The notes beneath the pieces are model-generated. The model saw only the letters and a list, made by a program, of their open reading frames with translations, did no database searches and had not been told where the DNA came from. The translations under genes were made by a program, and so were the position numbers. A stretch of 64,000 nt of DNA, from positions 101,448-165,447 of the forward strand of contig JBCDKM010000008.1 in assembly GCA_038746605.1 (NCBI GenBank), written 5' to 3'. This document shows, one piece after another, positions 41,760 through 50,285 of the stretch; within the stretch, counting starts at the first letter, position 1, and every line of letters starts with the position of its first letter. This DNA comes from Rubricoccus sp038746605 (GTDB taxonomy: Bacteria > Bacteroidota > Rhodothermia > Rhodothermales > Rubricoccaceae).

Positions 41760-42179
41760 GCCGAACCGTCTCGCGCGAGGGCGACCATTCGGGCCCCGGT
41801 CTCGTCCATCTACCGGGATTTCGACCGAAGCGCGCGGAACAGCGACGGACGGCTGCACATATTCCCGCTCGGCGTCTTCGGACGTCTACCGGCTCGTGGC
41901 CACCGTATGGGAACCTGAACACCAAAACCAACGGAGGCCTCGCCTCAGGGTCTGATTGCCAGGCCGCGCCCGCTCCGGCGGGTCACCCCGCTAGGCTCGC
42001 CTCGTGGGGACCGCGGAAGGCGTGAGGGTCCAGCGGGCCCCCACTGTGTAGTACGAGTAGGTTCTCGTCTACCCGCCACGGGCTGGTCCTCCTTGTAGCG
42101 CGCCGCGCTCGCGAGCGCCCCGCCGAGCCCCCGCTCGTGCGGGGCGTTCGTGCATCCCGACCCGTCCTGGCCCCCCGAC
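41760..42179. other. Non-coding stretch upstream of RNase Y with several hairpins
   Basis: No convincing gene was found in these 420 bases. Bases 41760-41940 show nothing clear. Bases 41969-42146 contain several stable hairpins: 41969-41982 (CCCGC/GCGGG with a TCCG loop), a nested stem 41986-42009 with AGG/CCT inside CCCC/GGGG, 42048-42072 (GTAG-ACGAG/CTCGT-CTAC), an enclosing CCAGC/GCTGG pair (42030-42034 with 42082-42086), and 42116-42146 (CGCCCCGC/GCGGGGCG with an inner CGAG/CTCG). The cluster could be a structured small RNA or an RNase Y leader. I could not match it to a known RNA family. Confidence 0.35.
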
Positions 42180-43904
42180 ATGGACCCGCTGATTCTCGCT
42201 CTCCTCGTCCTCGGACTGGCGCTCGCCCTCGGGGCGGGCTGGCTCGGCGGGCGGTATATGCGAGTGGGGGCGGCGGAGCGGCGCTTCCACGAGGCGACGC
42301 GCGAGGCCGAGTCTGCCCGCGCGGATGCCGAGGCGGCCCAGGCCGACCTCGCCCGCCAACGCGCCGAGGTCGAGAAGACGACCGCCGACCTCCAGGCCCG
42401 GCGCGAGCGCCACGAGCGCCGCGCGGCGGAGGCGAAGGAGAAGCGCGAGGTTGCCCGCGCCAAGATCGAGGTTGCTCGCGAAAAGGTTCAGGTCGCCCGC
42501 GAGAAGCTCGCGGCCCGCCGGGCCCGCCTCGATGCCACCGAGGCCGCCCTCATGCAGGGCACCGAGGCACTGGACGCGCTTACCGCCGAGGCCGAGACGC
42601 GCCGCACCGAGGCCGCCCGCCTCGCGGAGACCGTCAAGTCCCGCGCTGCCGACGTAGCCGGGCGCCAGCAGACGGTCGCTTCGCGAGAGAAGGACCTGGA
42701 GGCCCGCGAGCAGACGTTGGAAGCGGCCGAAGCCCGCCTGGCCGCGCTCACCTCAGAGCACCTCTCGAAGCTCGAATCCCTCGCCGGGATCTCGCGCGAC
42801 GACGCCCGCCGCCACCTCGTGGCGGAGATGGAGCGCGAGGCGAAGCTGGAGGCCGCCCGCCTCGTGCAGGACGCCCGCGAGACCGCTCGCCAGACGGCTG
42901 ACCGCGAGGCCAAGAAGCTGATCATCAAGAGCGTCCAGCGGCTCGCCGCGCCGATGACCGTCGAGCACACGGTCTCGCCCATCGCGCTCCCGCGCGAGGA
43001 CATGAAGGGCCGCGTGATCGGCCGAGAGGGGCGCAACATCCGCGCGTTCGAGGCTGCGACGGGCGTGGAGGTCGTCGTGGACGACACGCCGGACGCCGTG
43101 CTGGTGAGCGCCTTCGAGCCGGTCCGTCGCGAGGTGGCCCGCCTTTCCATGGAAAAGCTCCTCGCCGATGGCCGGATCCATCCGGCACGGATCGAGGAGG
43201 TGGTCGAGAAGACGCGCGCGGAGATCGAGGAAGAGATCGTCGCGACGGGTGAGCAGGCAGCGCTGGAACTCGAACTCCACGGCCTCCACCCCGAGTTGGT
43301 TCGCCTCGTGGGCCGCATGAAGTACCGCGCGAGCTACGGCCAGAACCTCCTCGCGCACTCTGTGGAGGTCGCGAAGCTGGCGAGCGTGATGGCGGCAGAA
43401 CTCGGCCTGGATTCGCGACGTGCCCGCCGCGCCGGACTCCTGCACGACATCGGGAAGGTGGCAGAAGAGCCGCTGGAGAAGCCGCACGCGATTGTCGGGA
43501 TGGACCTCGCGATGCGGTACAAGGAGCACCCGGACATCGCCAACGCCATCGGGGCACACCACGACGAGGTGCCCATGGCCGCGCTCATCGCGCCTCTCGT
43601 CCAGGCCGCCGATGCAGCTAGCGGTGCCCGCCCCGGCGCCCGGCGCGAGGCGCTGGAGCGCTACGTGCAACGCCTCCACGACCTGGAGGCCATCGCGACT
43701 GGCTACGAGGGCGTGACACAGGCGTATGCGATCCAGGCGGGGCGCGAGCTGCGCGTGATCGTGGAGCCCGGCGCGGTCTCGGATGCGCTCGCAGCGTCCC
43801 TCGCGCGCGACATCTCGAACCGGATCGAGCGCGAGATGGAATACCCCGGGCAGATCCGCGTGACGGTCATCCGCGAGGTCCGCAACATCTCCGTCGCCAA
43901 GTAG
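42180..43904 (+). CDS. rny: Ribonuclease Y
   Basis: A membrane-anchored endoribonuclease that starts mRNA decay. 574 residues in the usual order: N-terminal membrane helix (MDPLILALLVLGLALALGAG), a long coiled coil of about 200 residues rich in Ala, Glu and Arg, a KH domain (LPREDMKGRVIGREGRNIRA, TGVEVVVDDTPDAVLVSAFE), an HD domain with His422-Asp423 in LLHDIGKV and a later HH in AIGAHHDEV, and the C-terminal family domain (YAIQAGRELRVIVEPG, QIRVTVIREV). The start at 42180 gives the standard N-terminus. A repeat follows the stop. Confidence 0.96.
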   Translation: MDPLILALLVLGLALALGAGWLGGRYMRVGAAERRFHEATREAESARADAEAAQADLARQRAEVEKTTADLQARRERHERRAAEAKEKREVARAKIEVAREKVQVAREKLAARRARLDATEAALMQGTEALDALTAEAETRRTEAARLAETVKSRAADVAGRQQTVASREKDLEAREQTLEAAEARLAALTSEHLSKLESLAGISRDDARRHLVAEMEREAKLEAARLVQDARETARQTADREAKKLIIKSVQRLAAPMTVEHTVSPIALPREDMKGRVIGREGRNIRAFEAATGVEVVVDDTPDAVLVSAFEPVRREVARLSMEKLLADGRIHPARIEEVVEKTRAEIEEEIVATGEQAALELELHGLHPELVRLVGRMKYRASYGQNLLAHSVEVAKLASVMAAELGLDSRRARRAGLLHDIGKVAEEPLEKPHAIVGMDLAMRYKEHPDIANAIGAHHDEVPMAALIAPLVQAADAASGARPGARREALERYVQRLHDLEAIATGYEGVTQAYAIQAGRELRVIVEPGAVSDALAASLARDISNRIEREMEYPGQIRVTVIREVRNISVAK

Positions 43905-43910
43905 CCCCTC

Positions 43911-43930
43911 CCGCCTCGGTGCCGAGGCGG
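43911..43930. repeat. Palindromic repeat, short form (TG centre)
   Basis: Perfect arms CCGCCTCGG / CCGAGGCGG around TG, six bases after the RNase Y stop. Confidence 0.9.
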
Positions 43931-43941
43931 ACCGACTCGCC

Positions 43942-44142
43942 ATGCAGTTCCCCCGCACCCCCCTGTTCCTCGTCTGGACCGCCGCCGTCGCGGTGGCGGC
44001 GCTGTATCTCCTCGTGCGCGTGTTCGTGGCGGAACTGGGGCAGGTGGACTATGCGCTGATGGTGTTCGTCCACGGCTCGCTCGTGATCCAGTACATAATG
44101 GGCTGGCGACGCGGCGAGCCGCGTGAGGGGGAAGCCGCGTGA
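43942..44142 (+). CDS. Small two-span membrane protein, 66 aa
   Basis: Residues 8-30 and 36-54 are hydrophobic, with a short acidic loop between (AELGQVDY) and a charged tail (WRRGEPREGEAA). The family is unknown. It follows rny by 37 bases with a repeat in between and converges on mrpE. The clean start, hydrophobic pattern and stop argue that it is real. Confidence 0.6.
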   Translation: MQFPRTPLFLVWTAAVAVAALYLLVRVFVAELGQVDYALMVFVHGSLVIQYIMGWRRGEPREGEAA

Positions 44143-44185
44143 TGGGGGAGCCTCGGCAGCCAGCACCGAGTCCACGCCGGACCCG

Positions 44186-44707
44186 CTATAGATCCGTCGC
44201 AACGAGGTCCGCCGTTTCACCCCCGCCGCGCCGCGTGCGGACGATCCGGAGCACGCGGTCTTCGAGGTGGCGGACCTCCTCGCGCACACTGTCCGGTCCC
44301 TCGTCGAGGTACATCGCGTGGACGTACAGCGTGGTGCGGTTGTCGCACACGTCGAGGCTGAGGGTACCTGGGGTGAGCGTCACGAGGTTGGCGAGCGCCG
44401 TGATCTCGAAGTCGGTTTTCGCGCGAAGCGGCACCGCGACGACACCCGGGCGCATTCGGTGGTGCGGTGTCAGAACATCCACCGCGACGCGGACGCTGGA
44501 GACGACCAACTCCCACAGGTAGAACCCTGCGAACGCGATGCCTCGCCAGAGCCCCTTGTAATAGGCCGAGGGGCCCAGCGCGGGCCGTGCTAGCCACAGC
44601 ACGCCGTACCCGAGAATGAACCCGGCGATGAGCGTCATGGGCGTGAACGTGCCCATGATGGCGCTCCACGCGAGCGCGAGGACGAGGTTGACGAGGAACA
44701 GCGGCAT
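44186..44707 (-). CDS. mrpE: Mrp Na+/H+ antiporter subunit E
   Basis: 173 residues with the MrpE/MnhE pattern: two N-terminal spans (MPLFLVNLVLALAWSAIMGT, LIAGFILGYGVLWL), a third span (GIAFAGFYLWELVVSSVRVA) and a cytoplasmic domain with GVVAVPLRAKTDFEITALAN, LTPGTLSLDV and LYVHAMYLDE. It is a small subunit of the heteromeric Mrp antiporter. It is the last gene of the operon, 41 bases after mrpD with a palindromic repeat between. The start at 44707 gives the standard N-terminus. Confidence 0.95.
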   Translation of the reverse strand: MPLFLVNLVLALAWSAIMGTFTPMTLIAGFILGYGVLWLARPALGPSAYYKGLWRGIAFAGFYLWELVVSSVRVAVDVLTPHHRMRPGVVAVPLRAKTDFEITALANLVTLTPGTLSLDVCDNRTTLYVHAMYLDEGPDSVREEVRHLEDRVLRIVRTRRGGGETADLVATDL

Positions 44708-44722
44708 GGGAGTGGAGGTGGT

Positions 44723-44742
44723 CCGCCTCGGGTCCGAGGCGG
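44723..44742. repeat. Palindromic repeat, short form (GT centre), inside the mrp operon
   Basis: Perfect arms CCGCCTCGG / CCGAGGCGG around GT in the 41-base gap between mrpD and mrpE. A strong terminator here would be unexpected inside an operon. Confidence 0.9.
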
Positions 44743-44748
44743 GCAGGG

Positions 44749-46263
44749 TCAGGGGGGGCGGGACGCGACGGCCTCGGGGCCGAGTACGGCCTCGACGTAC
44801 GGCGCGGGGTCGAGCAGTTGGGCGCCCGCGACCTCGGCGATCTGGAGCACGGCCTCGGCTCCCAGCCCAATCGCGACCGTCCCGACGGCCAGTCCGACAG
44901 CGGGCACGACGAGCGGCCAGAGCGGGCGAGAGGAGGGAGAGGGCAGCCCCTCGGCGGTCGGGTGCGGCGTCCAGAACGCCTGCGCCCAGATCTTGGTCAT
45001 GGAGTAGAGCGTGAGCACGCTCACCACGATGGAAACCCCGACGATGACGTACGCCCCGGCGTCCAGCCCGGCCTTGACGAGGAGCAGCTTCGCCCAGAAG
45101 CCCGAGAGCGGCGGGAAGCCTGCCAGCGAGAACGCGGGCACGACGAAGAGCGCCGCCAGCCAGGGCGCATGGCGGTAGATCCCGCCCGTCTCCGCGAGCA
45201 CCTGCGAGCCGCCCACGCGGTCCACGATCCCGCCCACGAGGAACAGGTTCGTCTTGACCAGGATGTGGTGGAGCACGTAGAACACCGCGCCCACAATCGC
45301 GAGCGGCGTGAACAGCGCGAGCCCCATGATCATGTATCCGATCTGGCTCACGATGTGGTAGGAGAGGATCCGCCGGATGTCTTTCTGCGCCGCCGCGCCG
45401 AGGACGCCTGTCAGCATCGTCGCGCCCGCGATCCAGAGGAGGAGCGTATGCGTGAAGCCGACGTCGGCGGTGAAGAGGAGTGTGAACGTCCGCAGCAGCG
45501 CGTACACACCGACCTTCGTGAGGAGCCCTGCGAACGCAGCCGCAATCGGTGTGGGCGCAGTGGGGTACGACGGCGGGAGCCACGCGAAGAGCGGGAAAAC
45601 CGCCGCCTTGAGCCCGAACGCCACGAGGAACAGCATCGCGACGGCCGTCACCGGCCCGGCCGGAAGCTCCGGGAGGCGCAGCGCGAGATCGGCCATGTTG
45701 AGCGTGCCCGCGAGCCCGTACATTAGCCCCACGCCCGTCAGGAAACAGAGCGATCCGACGAGGTTGATCGCGACGTACGGGACGGTCCCGCGAAGCTGCT
45801 CTTTGTCCGCGCCCAGGCCGAGGAGCGCGAACGACGAGATGAGCAGCACCTCGAACCAGACATACAGGTTGAACAGGTCGCCGGTCAGGAACGCCCCGTT
45901 CACGCCCATCAGCAGCACGAGGAAGAGCGGGTGGAAGCCCGCGCGCTGCCGCTCCTCGTCCAGCCCACCGATGGCGTACACCGCCACGGCCGCGCCGATG
46001 ATGCCCGTGATGACCACGAGCGCCGCGCTGAGCAGGTCGGCCACGAAGGTGATCCCGACCGGTGCCTCCCAACTGCCGAGCTGCACCGCAACCGGCCCGG
46101 ACGCCCAGACCTCGGCCAGCAGCGCGATTGAGCCGCCCAGCATCAGGAATGCCGTCGCCACGTTCACGCCGCGTTGCGCGCGGACGCTCCCGCGCACCAG
46201 CAGCGCCAGCGCCGCACCCGCGAGCGGGAGGAGGACGGGAAGCAGGAGAAGGAGCCCGGTCAT
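44749..46263 (-). CDS. mrpD: Mrp Na+/H+ antiporter subunit D
   Basis: 504 residues, an NADH-dehydrogenase-like (NuoM/N-type) membrane subunit with about 14 spans. FPLFAWLPPSYPTAPTPIAA carries the conserved proton-path Lys/Pro region, and ILSYHIVSQIGYMIMGLALF and HHILVKTNLFLVGGIVDRVG are family segments. Together with MrpA it forms the ion-translocating core. The start overlaps the mrpC stop by four bases. Confidence 0.96.
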   Translation of the reverse strand: MTGLLLLLPVLLPLAGAALALLVRGSVRAQRGVNVATAFLMLGGSIALLAEVWASGPVAVQLGSWEAPVGITFVADLLSAALVVITGIIGAAVAVYAIGGLDEERQRAGFHPLFLVLLMGVNGAFLTGDLFNLYVWFEVLLISSFALLGLGADKEQLRGTVPYVAINLVGSLCFLTGVGLMYGLAGTLNMADLALRLPELPAGPVTAVAMLFLVAFGLKAAVFPLFAWLPPSYPTAPTPIAAAFAGLLTKVGVYALLRTFTLLFTADVGFTHTLLLWIAGATMLTGVLGAAAQKDIRRILSYHIVSQIGYMIMGLALFTPLAIVGAVFYVLHHILVKTNLFLVGGIVDRVGGSQVLAETGGIYRHAPWLAALFVVPAFSLAGFPPLSGFWAKLLLVKAGLDAGAYVIVGVSIVVSVLTLYSMTKIWAQAFWTPHPTAEGLPSPSSRPLWPLVVPAVGLAVGTVAIGLGAEAVLQIAEVAGAQLLDPAPYVEAVLGPEAVASRPP

Positions 46264-46667
46264 GAGGCGGTCGGCGAGGAGACCGAGGCGGCCCGCCTCG
46301 GGAGATCAGCGGGAGGAGTGGCGAGCGGGTCGCGCTCCATCGTGTCGGCGTCCACGAGGCCGGTGGATTGATGGGTGCGGTAGATGAGCACCAGCGCGAA
46401 GGCGATCAGCCCGAAGGCGATCACGATGGCCGTCAGCACGAGCGCCTGCGGGAGCGGGTTGCCGAACGGAGCCACGAGCCCCTCGGCGCCCTCGGGGACG
46501 AGCGGCGGACGCCCCGGCGTGATCCGTCCGGCTGCGAGAATCGTCAGGTTGGCCGCATTGCCGAACAGGATGAGCCCGAACGCGAACTTCAGCAGGTTGC
46601 GCCGGAGCACGAGGTACGTCCCGCACGAGAACATCACGCCTGCCAGCAGAATCAGGAGGAGCGTCAT
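46260..46667 (-). CDS. mrpC: Mrp Na+/H+ antiporter subunit C
   Basis: 135 residues homologous to NuoK: three spans with GTYLVLRRNLLKFAFGLILF, GNAANLTILAAG and LPQALVLTAIVIAFGLIAFA. The C-terminal extension from about residue 105 is longer than in typical MrpC and contains an inside-out copy of the palindromic repeat (46283-46301), encoding part of LPRRAASVSSPTAS. Four-base overlaps join it to mrpB and mrpD. Confidence 0.95.
   Translation of the reverse strand: MTLLLILLAGVMFSCGTYLVLRRNLLKFAFGLILFGNAANLTILAAGRITPGRPPLVPEGAEGLVAPFGNPLPQALVLTAIVIAFGLIAFALVLIYRTHQSTGLVDADTMERDPLATPPADLPRRAASVSSPTAS
46283..46301. repeat. Palindromic repeat with inverted arm order, inside mrpC
   Basis: CCGAGGCGG - C - CCGCCTCGG: the same two arms in the opposite order to other copies, within the last codons of mrpC. 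Confidence 0.6.
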
Positions 46668-47086
46668 CGCGTGGAAGGGCGGGGTGTGGAGTCGTCTTCC
46701 AACGCGAGCAAAAACAGGAGCGTGAACCCGATCACGACGAGGTAGACGCCCACATCGAACACGAGCGGGGTGCCCAGCTTCGCGCCGCCAACCGTCGCCC
46801 AGAAGGCGGTCATGAACGGCAGCCCCACGACCAGCGCCGCCACGCCGGAGAGAACGGCTAGCGCGAGGCCCACGCCGAGCAGCGCCTCGGGTGCGACGCG
46901 GAGCAGGCGCCGCATCTCAGCCGGGCCGAAGGCGAGCCCGTAGAGCGCGAAGGCGCCCGCAGCCACGAGGCCGCCGATGAAGCCGCCGCCAGGCTCGTTG
47001 TGCCCGCGCCAGAGGAGGAAGAGAGAGAAGAGGATGAGGAGCGGCGTCAGGAAGCGCGTCGCCGTGCGGAGGATGAGCGTGTTCAT
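46664..47086 (-). CDS. mrpB: Mrp Na+/H+ antiporter subunit B
   Basis: 140 residues with four spans. NEPGGGFIGGLVAAGAFALYGLAFG is the MrpB signature, and LGTPLVFDVGVYLVVIGFTL is the C-terminal span. It corresponds to the free-standing MrpB rather than the MrpB-like tail fused to MrpA. Four-base overlaps join it to mrpA upstream and mrpC downstream. Confidence 0.95.
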   Translation of the reverse strand: MNTLILRTATRFLTPLLILFSLFLLWRGHNEPGGGFIGGLVAAGAFALYGLAFGPAEMRRLLRVAPEALLGVGLALAVLSGVAALVVGLPFMTAFWATVGGAKLGTPLVFDVGVYLVVIGFTLLFLLALEDDSTPRPSTR

Positions 47087-49500
47087 GACGCGGCGGGCTC
47101 AGAAACATGACGTTCGGAAACGTGGGGCTCCGAGGTCTCGCCGGGCGCCTCCGCTCCCTCCGCCTCGGTGCCGAGGCGGGCGGGGTCTGGCACGTCGCTC
47201 GGTGTCTCGGAGGACGCACGTTGGCGACGGACGAGCGCGGCAGCGCCGAGTGCGGCGATGGCGAGGACGGTGATCTCGCCCAGCGTGTCGAGCGCGCGAA
47301 AGTCCACCAGGATCACGTTGACGACGTTGCGGCCGAAGCCCTCGGGCACGCTCGCCGCGGCGAGGGCGTCCGCGAGCGTCCGGTCCAGCGGGACCGCGAT
47401 CACCACCAGCGCGAGTGCCGTGAACGTGGCGCCGACCGCGACGGCGATCCCGGCATCGCGCGCCTTCCGCGCGGCGGACTCTGGCGCGGACGCGGAGAAC
47501 GCAGGCAGGCTCCGCATCACCAGCACGATCACCAGCACGATCAGCGTCTCGACGAGAAGTTGCGTCATCGCGAGATCCGGCGCGCCCGCGAGAAGGAAGA
47601 GGAGCGCAAGGCCAAACCCACTCGCGCCGAGGATCGCGACGGCCGCCAGCCGGGTCTTCGCCAGGGGCACGGCGATAGCCGCCGCCGCTACGAGCACCGC
47701 CAGCGCGACCGCCTCCAGCGGGGCATCCCACGCTGGAAGAACGGGCGCCGCTGCGTGCCGCACAAGTGCTGCGATCACGAGCCCGACCGCCGTCAGCAGG
47801 ACGGTCGCGATGTAGCCGGTGAGACGACCGTGCTGGAGCGTGCGGCTGCTCCACCCAGCGAACGCTACCATGCCTGCCAGCGCGGCGCGGTATCCCGCTT
47901 CGGGACCTCGCGCCATGAGCCCGTCCGCGTTCGCAAGGAATCCCCGCACGCGGTCCCACGCGAGGTACGTCCCGATGCCGAGCGCGACGGTCGCGATGCT
48001 GAGGTAGAGCGCGGGGCCGAGGCCATACCAGAGCGTCAGCTTCACGTCCACAGGCTTGCCGAGGATGGCGCCAGCAGCCGCGTCCACGAGTGGCGCCGAG
48101 AGCGCAGGCACGATCCCAAGCATGAGTCCCGTGAGCGCGGGCACGAGCGGCCCGATGCGCATGGACCACGGCGCCTCGTGCGCGGGCTTCGGCGTCTCGG
48201 TCGGCGCACCGAAGAACGTGCGGATCACCACGATGGCCGCAGCCGTGGCGGTGAGCGCGTTCGCGAGAAGTGCGATGCCCGGCAGCACAATGTCAGCGGC
48301 GTCGAAGCCGAGCTTGGCCTTGTACGCCAACTCCTTTCCGATGAAGCCAAAGAGCGGCGGGAGGCCTGCCATCGAGAGGCCGGCGAGAATGGCCGCAGCG
48401 GAGGTCCACGGCATCTTATCCCGAAGCCCGCCCAGCTTCGTCACATCGCGCGTGCCCGTCTCGTGGTCTACGCTGCCCGCGAGCATGAAGAGCGCGGCCT
48501 TGTACAGCGCGTGGACGAGTAGAAACACGACGGCTGCCTTGACGCTCTCCTCGAACGAGAGCCCGAGGAGCAGAACCAGAGTGCCGAGCGCGGTGATCGT
48601 CGAGTAGGCGAGGATCTTCTTCAGGTCCGTCCGTCGAAGCGCGAGAACAGCGCCGGTCAGCATGGTCGCCGCACCGATGGGAGCGAGAGTCCAGACCCAG
48701 AGCGTGGTGCCGCCGAGGATGGGATCGAGGCGGGCGAGGAGGTAGACGCCCGCCTTGACCATCGTGGCGGAGTGGAGGAACGCGCTGACGGGTGTGGGGG
48801 CCGCCATCGCGTTGGGCAGCCAGAAGTGGAATGGCACCTGCGCGCTCTTGGTGATCGCGCCGAGCGCGAGGAGGACGAACGCAGCAGCGTAGAGCGGGTG
48901 AGCCGTGAGTGCCTCGGCCTGTGGGGCCAGCTCCGTGAGACTGAACGTGCCGCCCATCGCGCCGAGGAGAAGGAGCCCGGCCAGCAAGGCCAACCCGCCC
49001 GCGCCGGTCACGAGGAGCGCCTGCAGCGCGCTCGCGCGGGAGTCCTCGTAGCCGTGCTTGTACCCGATCAGCAGATACGACGTGAAGCTCGTCAGCTCCC
49101 AGAAGACGAACAGCGCGATTAGGTTGTCGCTGAGTACGAGCCCGAGCATCGCGCCCGCGAAGCCGAGCAGGAAGCCGTACAGTCTCCCCTGGTGGTCGTC
49201 GCCCGCGAGGTAGCCGCTTGCGTAGAGCAGGATGAGCGCGCCGAGCCCTGTGATGAGCAGCGCGAAGAGCAAGCTCAGCCCATCGAGCGTGAACGCGAGG
49301 CTCACGTCGAACGAGGGCACCCACGCCCACGACTGGCGGACGGTCTCGCCGCCGGTGACGGTCCCCGCCCGCCCGGCGAAGTAGACGAACAGCGCTGCCG
49401 GGACGAGCGCGAGCACTGCGCCCGCGCGGTCCCCGAGGCGGCGGTAGAGAAACGGAGCCGCGAAGGCCGCGCCGAAGAGAGCGAGAACGGCGTACAGCAT
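47083..49500 (-). CDS. mrpA: Mrp Na+/H+ antiporter subunit A
   Basis: 805 residues. The N-terminal two thirds are NuoL-like (ELTSFTSYLLIGYKHGYEDS, FWLPNAMAAPTPVSAFLHSA, TMVKAGVYLLARLDPILGGT, VFLLVHALYKAALFMLAGSV). The C-terminal third has the MbhD/E-like spans of full-length MrpA (ALLFLLAGAPDLAMTQLLVE, VVNVILVDFRALDTLGEITV). The last 35 residues are hydrophilic and include a palindromic repeat (47160-47179) read as ARLGTEAEG. It is the largest antiporter subunit and directly abuts mrpG. Confidence 0.96.
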   Translation of the reverse strand: MLYAVLALFGAAFAAPFLYRRLGDRAGAVLALVPAALFVYFAGRAGTVTGGETVRQSWAWVPSFDVSLAFTLDGLSLLFALLITGLGALILLYASGYLAGDDHQGRLYGFLLGFAGAMLGLVLSDNLIALFVFWELTSFTSYLLIGYKHGYEDSRASALQALLVTGAGGLALLAGLLLLGAMGGTFSLTELAPQAEALTAHPLYAAAFVLLALGAITKSAQVPFHFWLPNAMAAPTPVSAFLHSATMVKAGVYLLARLDPILGGTTLWVWTLAPIGAATMLTGAVLALRRTDLKKILAYSTITALGTLVLLLGLSFEESVKAAVVFLLVHALYKAALFMLAGSVDHETGTRDVTKLGGLRDKMPWTSAAAILAGLSMAGLPPLFGFIGKELAYKAKLGFDAADIVLPGIALLANALTATAAAIVVIRTFFGAPTETPKPAHEAPWSMRIGPLVPALTGLMLGIVPALSAPLVDAAAGAILGKPVDVKLTLWYGLGPALYLSIATVALGIGTYLAWDRVRGFLANADGLMARGPEAGYRAALAGMVAFAGWSSRTLQHGRLTGYIATVLLTAVGLVIAALVRHAAAPVLPAWDAPLEAVALAVLVAAAAIAVPLAKTRLAAVAILGASGFGLALLFLLAGAPDLAMTQLLVETLIVLVIVLVMRSLPAFSASAPESAARKARDAGIAVAVGATFTALALVVIAVPLDRTLADALAAASVPEGFGRNVVNVILVDFRALDTLGEITVLAIAALGAAALVRRQRASSETPSDVPDPARLGTEAEGAEAPGETSEPHVSERHVSEPAAS
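47160..47179. repeat. Palindromic repeat, short form (TG centre), inside the mrpA 3' end
   Basis: Perfect arms CCGCCTCGG / CCGAGGCGG around TG, in frame within the hydrophilic C-terminal tail of mrpA. Confidence 0.9.
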
Positions 49501-49899
49501 CTAGGCGACGGGCTCGTGGCGTTCGTGTAGTTCCGCCTCGGCGGGGTCGAGGACGTGCGTCTCCGGGTCGTAGTGGCCCGCGAGTTCGTCTACCTCGGTC
49601 CGCTCCCAGAGGCGGACGCCGCAGAAGTACGCCGCTCGCCCGATGGCGTGGGAGGCGACAGGCGCTGTCAGCACCAAGAACGCGATTCCGGCCGCTGCCC
49701 GAGCGGCTACGCCTGCATCCGCGAACGCGACGGCGACCGCGAGGAGAAGGAGGCCTGCTCCGAGCGTGCCGGCCTTTGTGGCGGCGTGCATCCGCGTGAG
49801 CAGATCTGGGAACCGAACGATGCCGAGCGCGGCGATCAGTGCGAAGATGGCGCCCACGAGTGCGAGAACACCCGCGAGGGTGGAAAGAAGCGGGCTCAT
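49501..49899 (-). CDS. mrpG: Mrp Na+/H+ antiporter subunit G
   Basis: 132 residues with three spans. IVRFPDLLTRMHAATKAGTLGA is the MrpG signature, followed by GIAFLVLTAPVASHAIGRAAYF. The acidic/His tail is variable in the family. Its stop codon directly precedes the mrpA start, and its start overlaps the mrpF stop by four bases. Confidence 0.95.
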   Translation of the reverse strand: MSPLLSTLAGVLALVGAIFALIAALGIVRFPDLLTRMHAATKAGTLGAGLLLLAVAVAFADAGVAARAAAGIAFLVLTAPVASHAIGRAAYFCGVRLWERTEVDELAGHYDPETHVLDPAEAELHERHEPVA

Positions 49900-50255
49900 G
49901 GCGCGACGTGGGGGACGCCTGGTGGAAGACCGGTACTCGGCTGGGAGCTACCGGCTGGGCGCGGCGTCCCCGTCGGACGAGGCCGCGCATCGGGCACGCG
50001 ATACTCCAGATACCGCGCGAACCCGATGCTCGCCACGAACGCGATCAGCGCCAGTGTGACCGCCGCGTCCAAGAATGCCGCTACTCCCGTTTGTAGCGCT
50101 GTCAGTGCGATGAATCCGACCGCGATGAACCCGATGAGGTCGAGCGCGACGACGCGGTCCGGTAGGCCCGGACCACGCACGAGGCGGACGAGCGTGAGCG
50201 CGAGCGCCAACGCGAGAAGGCCGTACGAGACGGCCAGGAGGGCGGAAAGGAACAT
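49896..50255 (-). CDS. mrpF: Mrp Na+/H+ antiporter subunit F
   Basis: 119 residues with three spans. RLVRGPGLPDRVVALDLIGF is the MrpF signature, followed by AAFLDAAVTLALIAFVASIG. It is the first antiporter gene of the operon, 30 bases after the universal stress protein gene. The Pro-rich C-terminal tail (about 25 residues) is probably disordered. Confidence 0.95.
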   Translation of the reverse strand: MFLSALLAVSYGLLALALALTLVRLVRGPGLPDRVVALDLIGFIAVGFIALTALQTGVAAFLDAAVTLALIAFVASIGFARYLEYRVPDARPRPTGTPRPAGSSQPSTGLPPGVPHVAP

Positions 50256-50285
50256 GTGCGGGTGGGTGAAAGGGCAGAGACCCGG

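Noticed and set aside
44143..44185. Degenerate palindrome between the 66-residue membrane protein and mrpE
   Set aside because: GCCTCGG and CACCGAG fragments are present but without the full arms; chance is as likely in this composition.
47107..48522. A 471-residue plus-strand frame opposite mrpA
   Set aside because: MrpA motifs on the other strand are unmistakable; this frame is Arg/Glu/Gly-rich shadow sequence.
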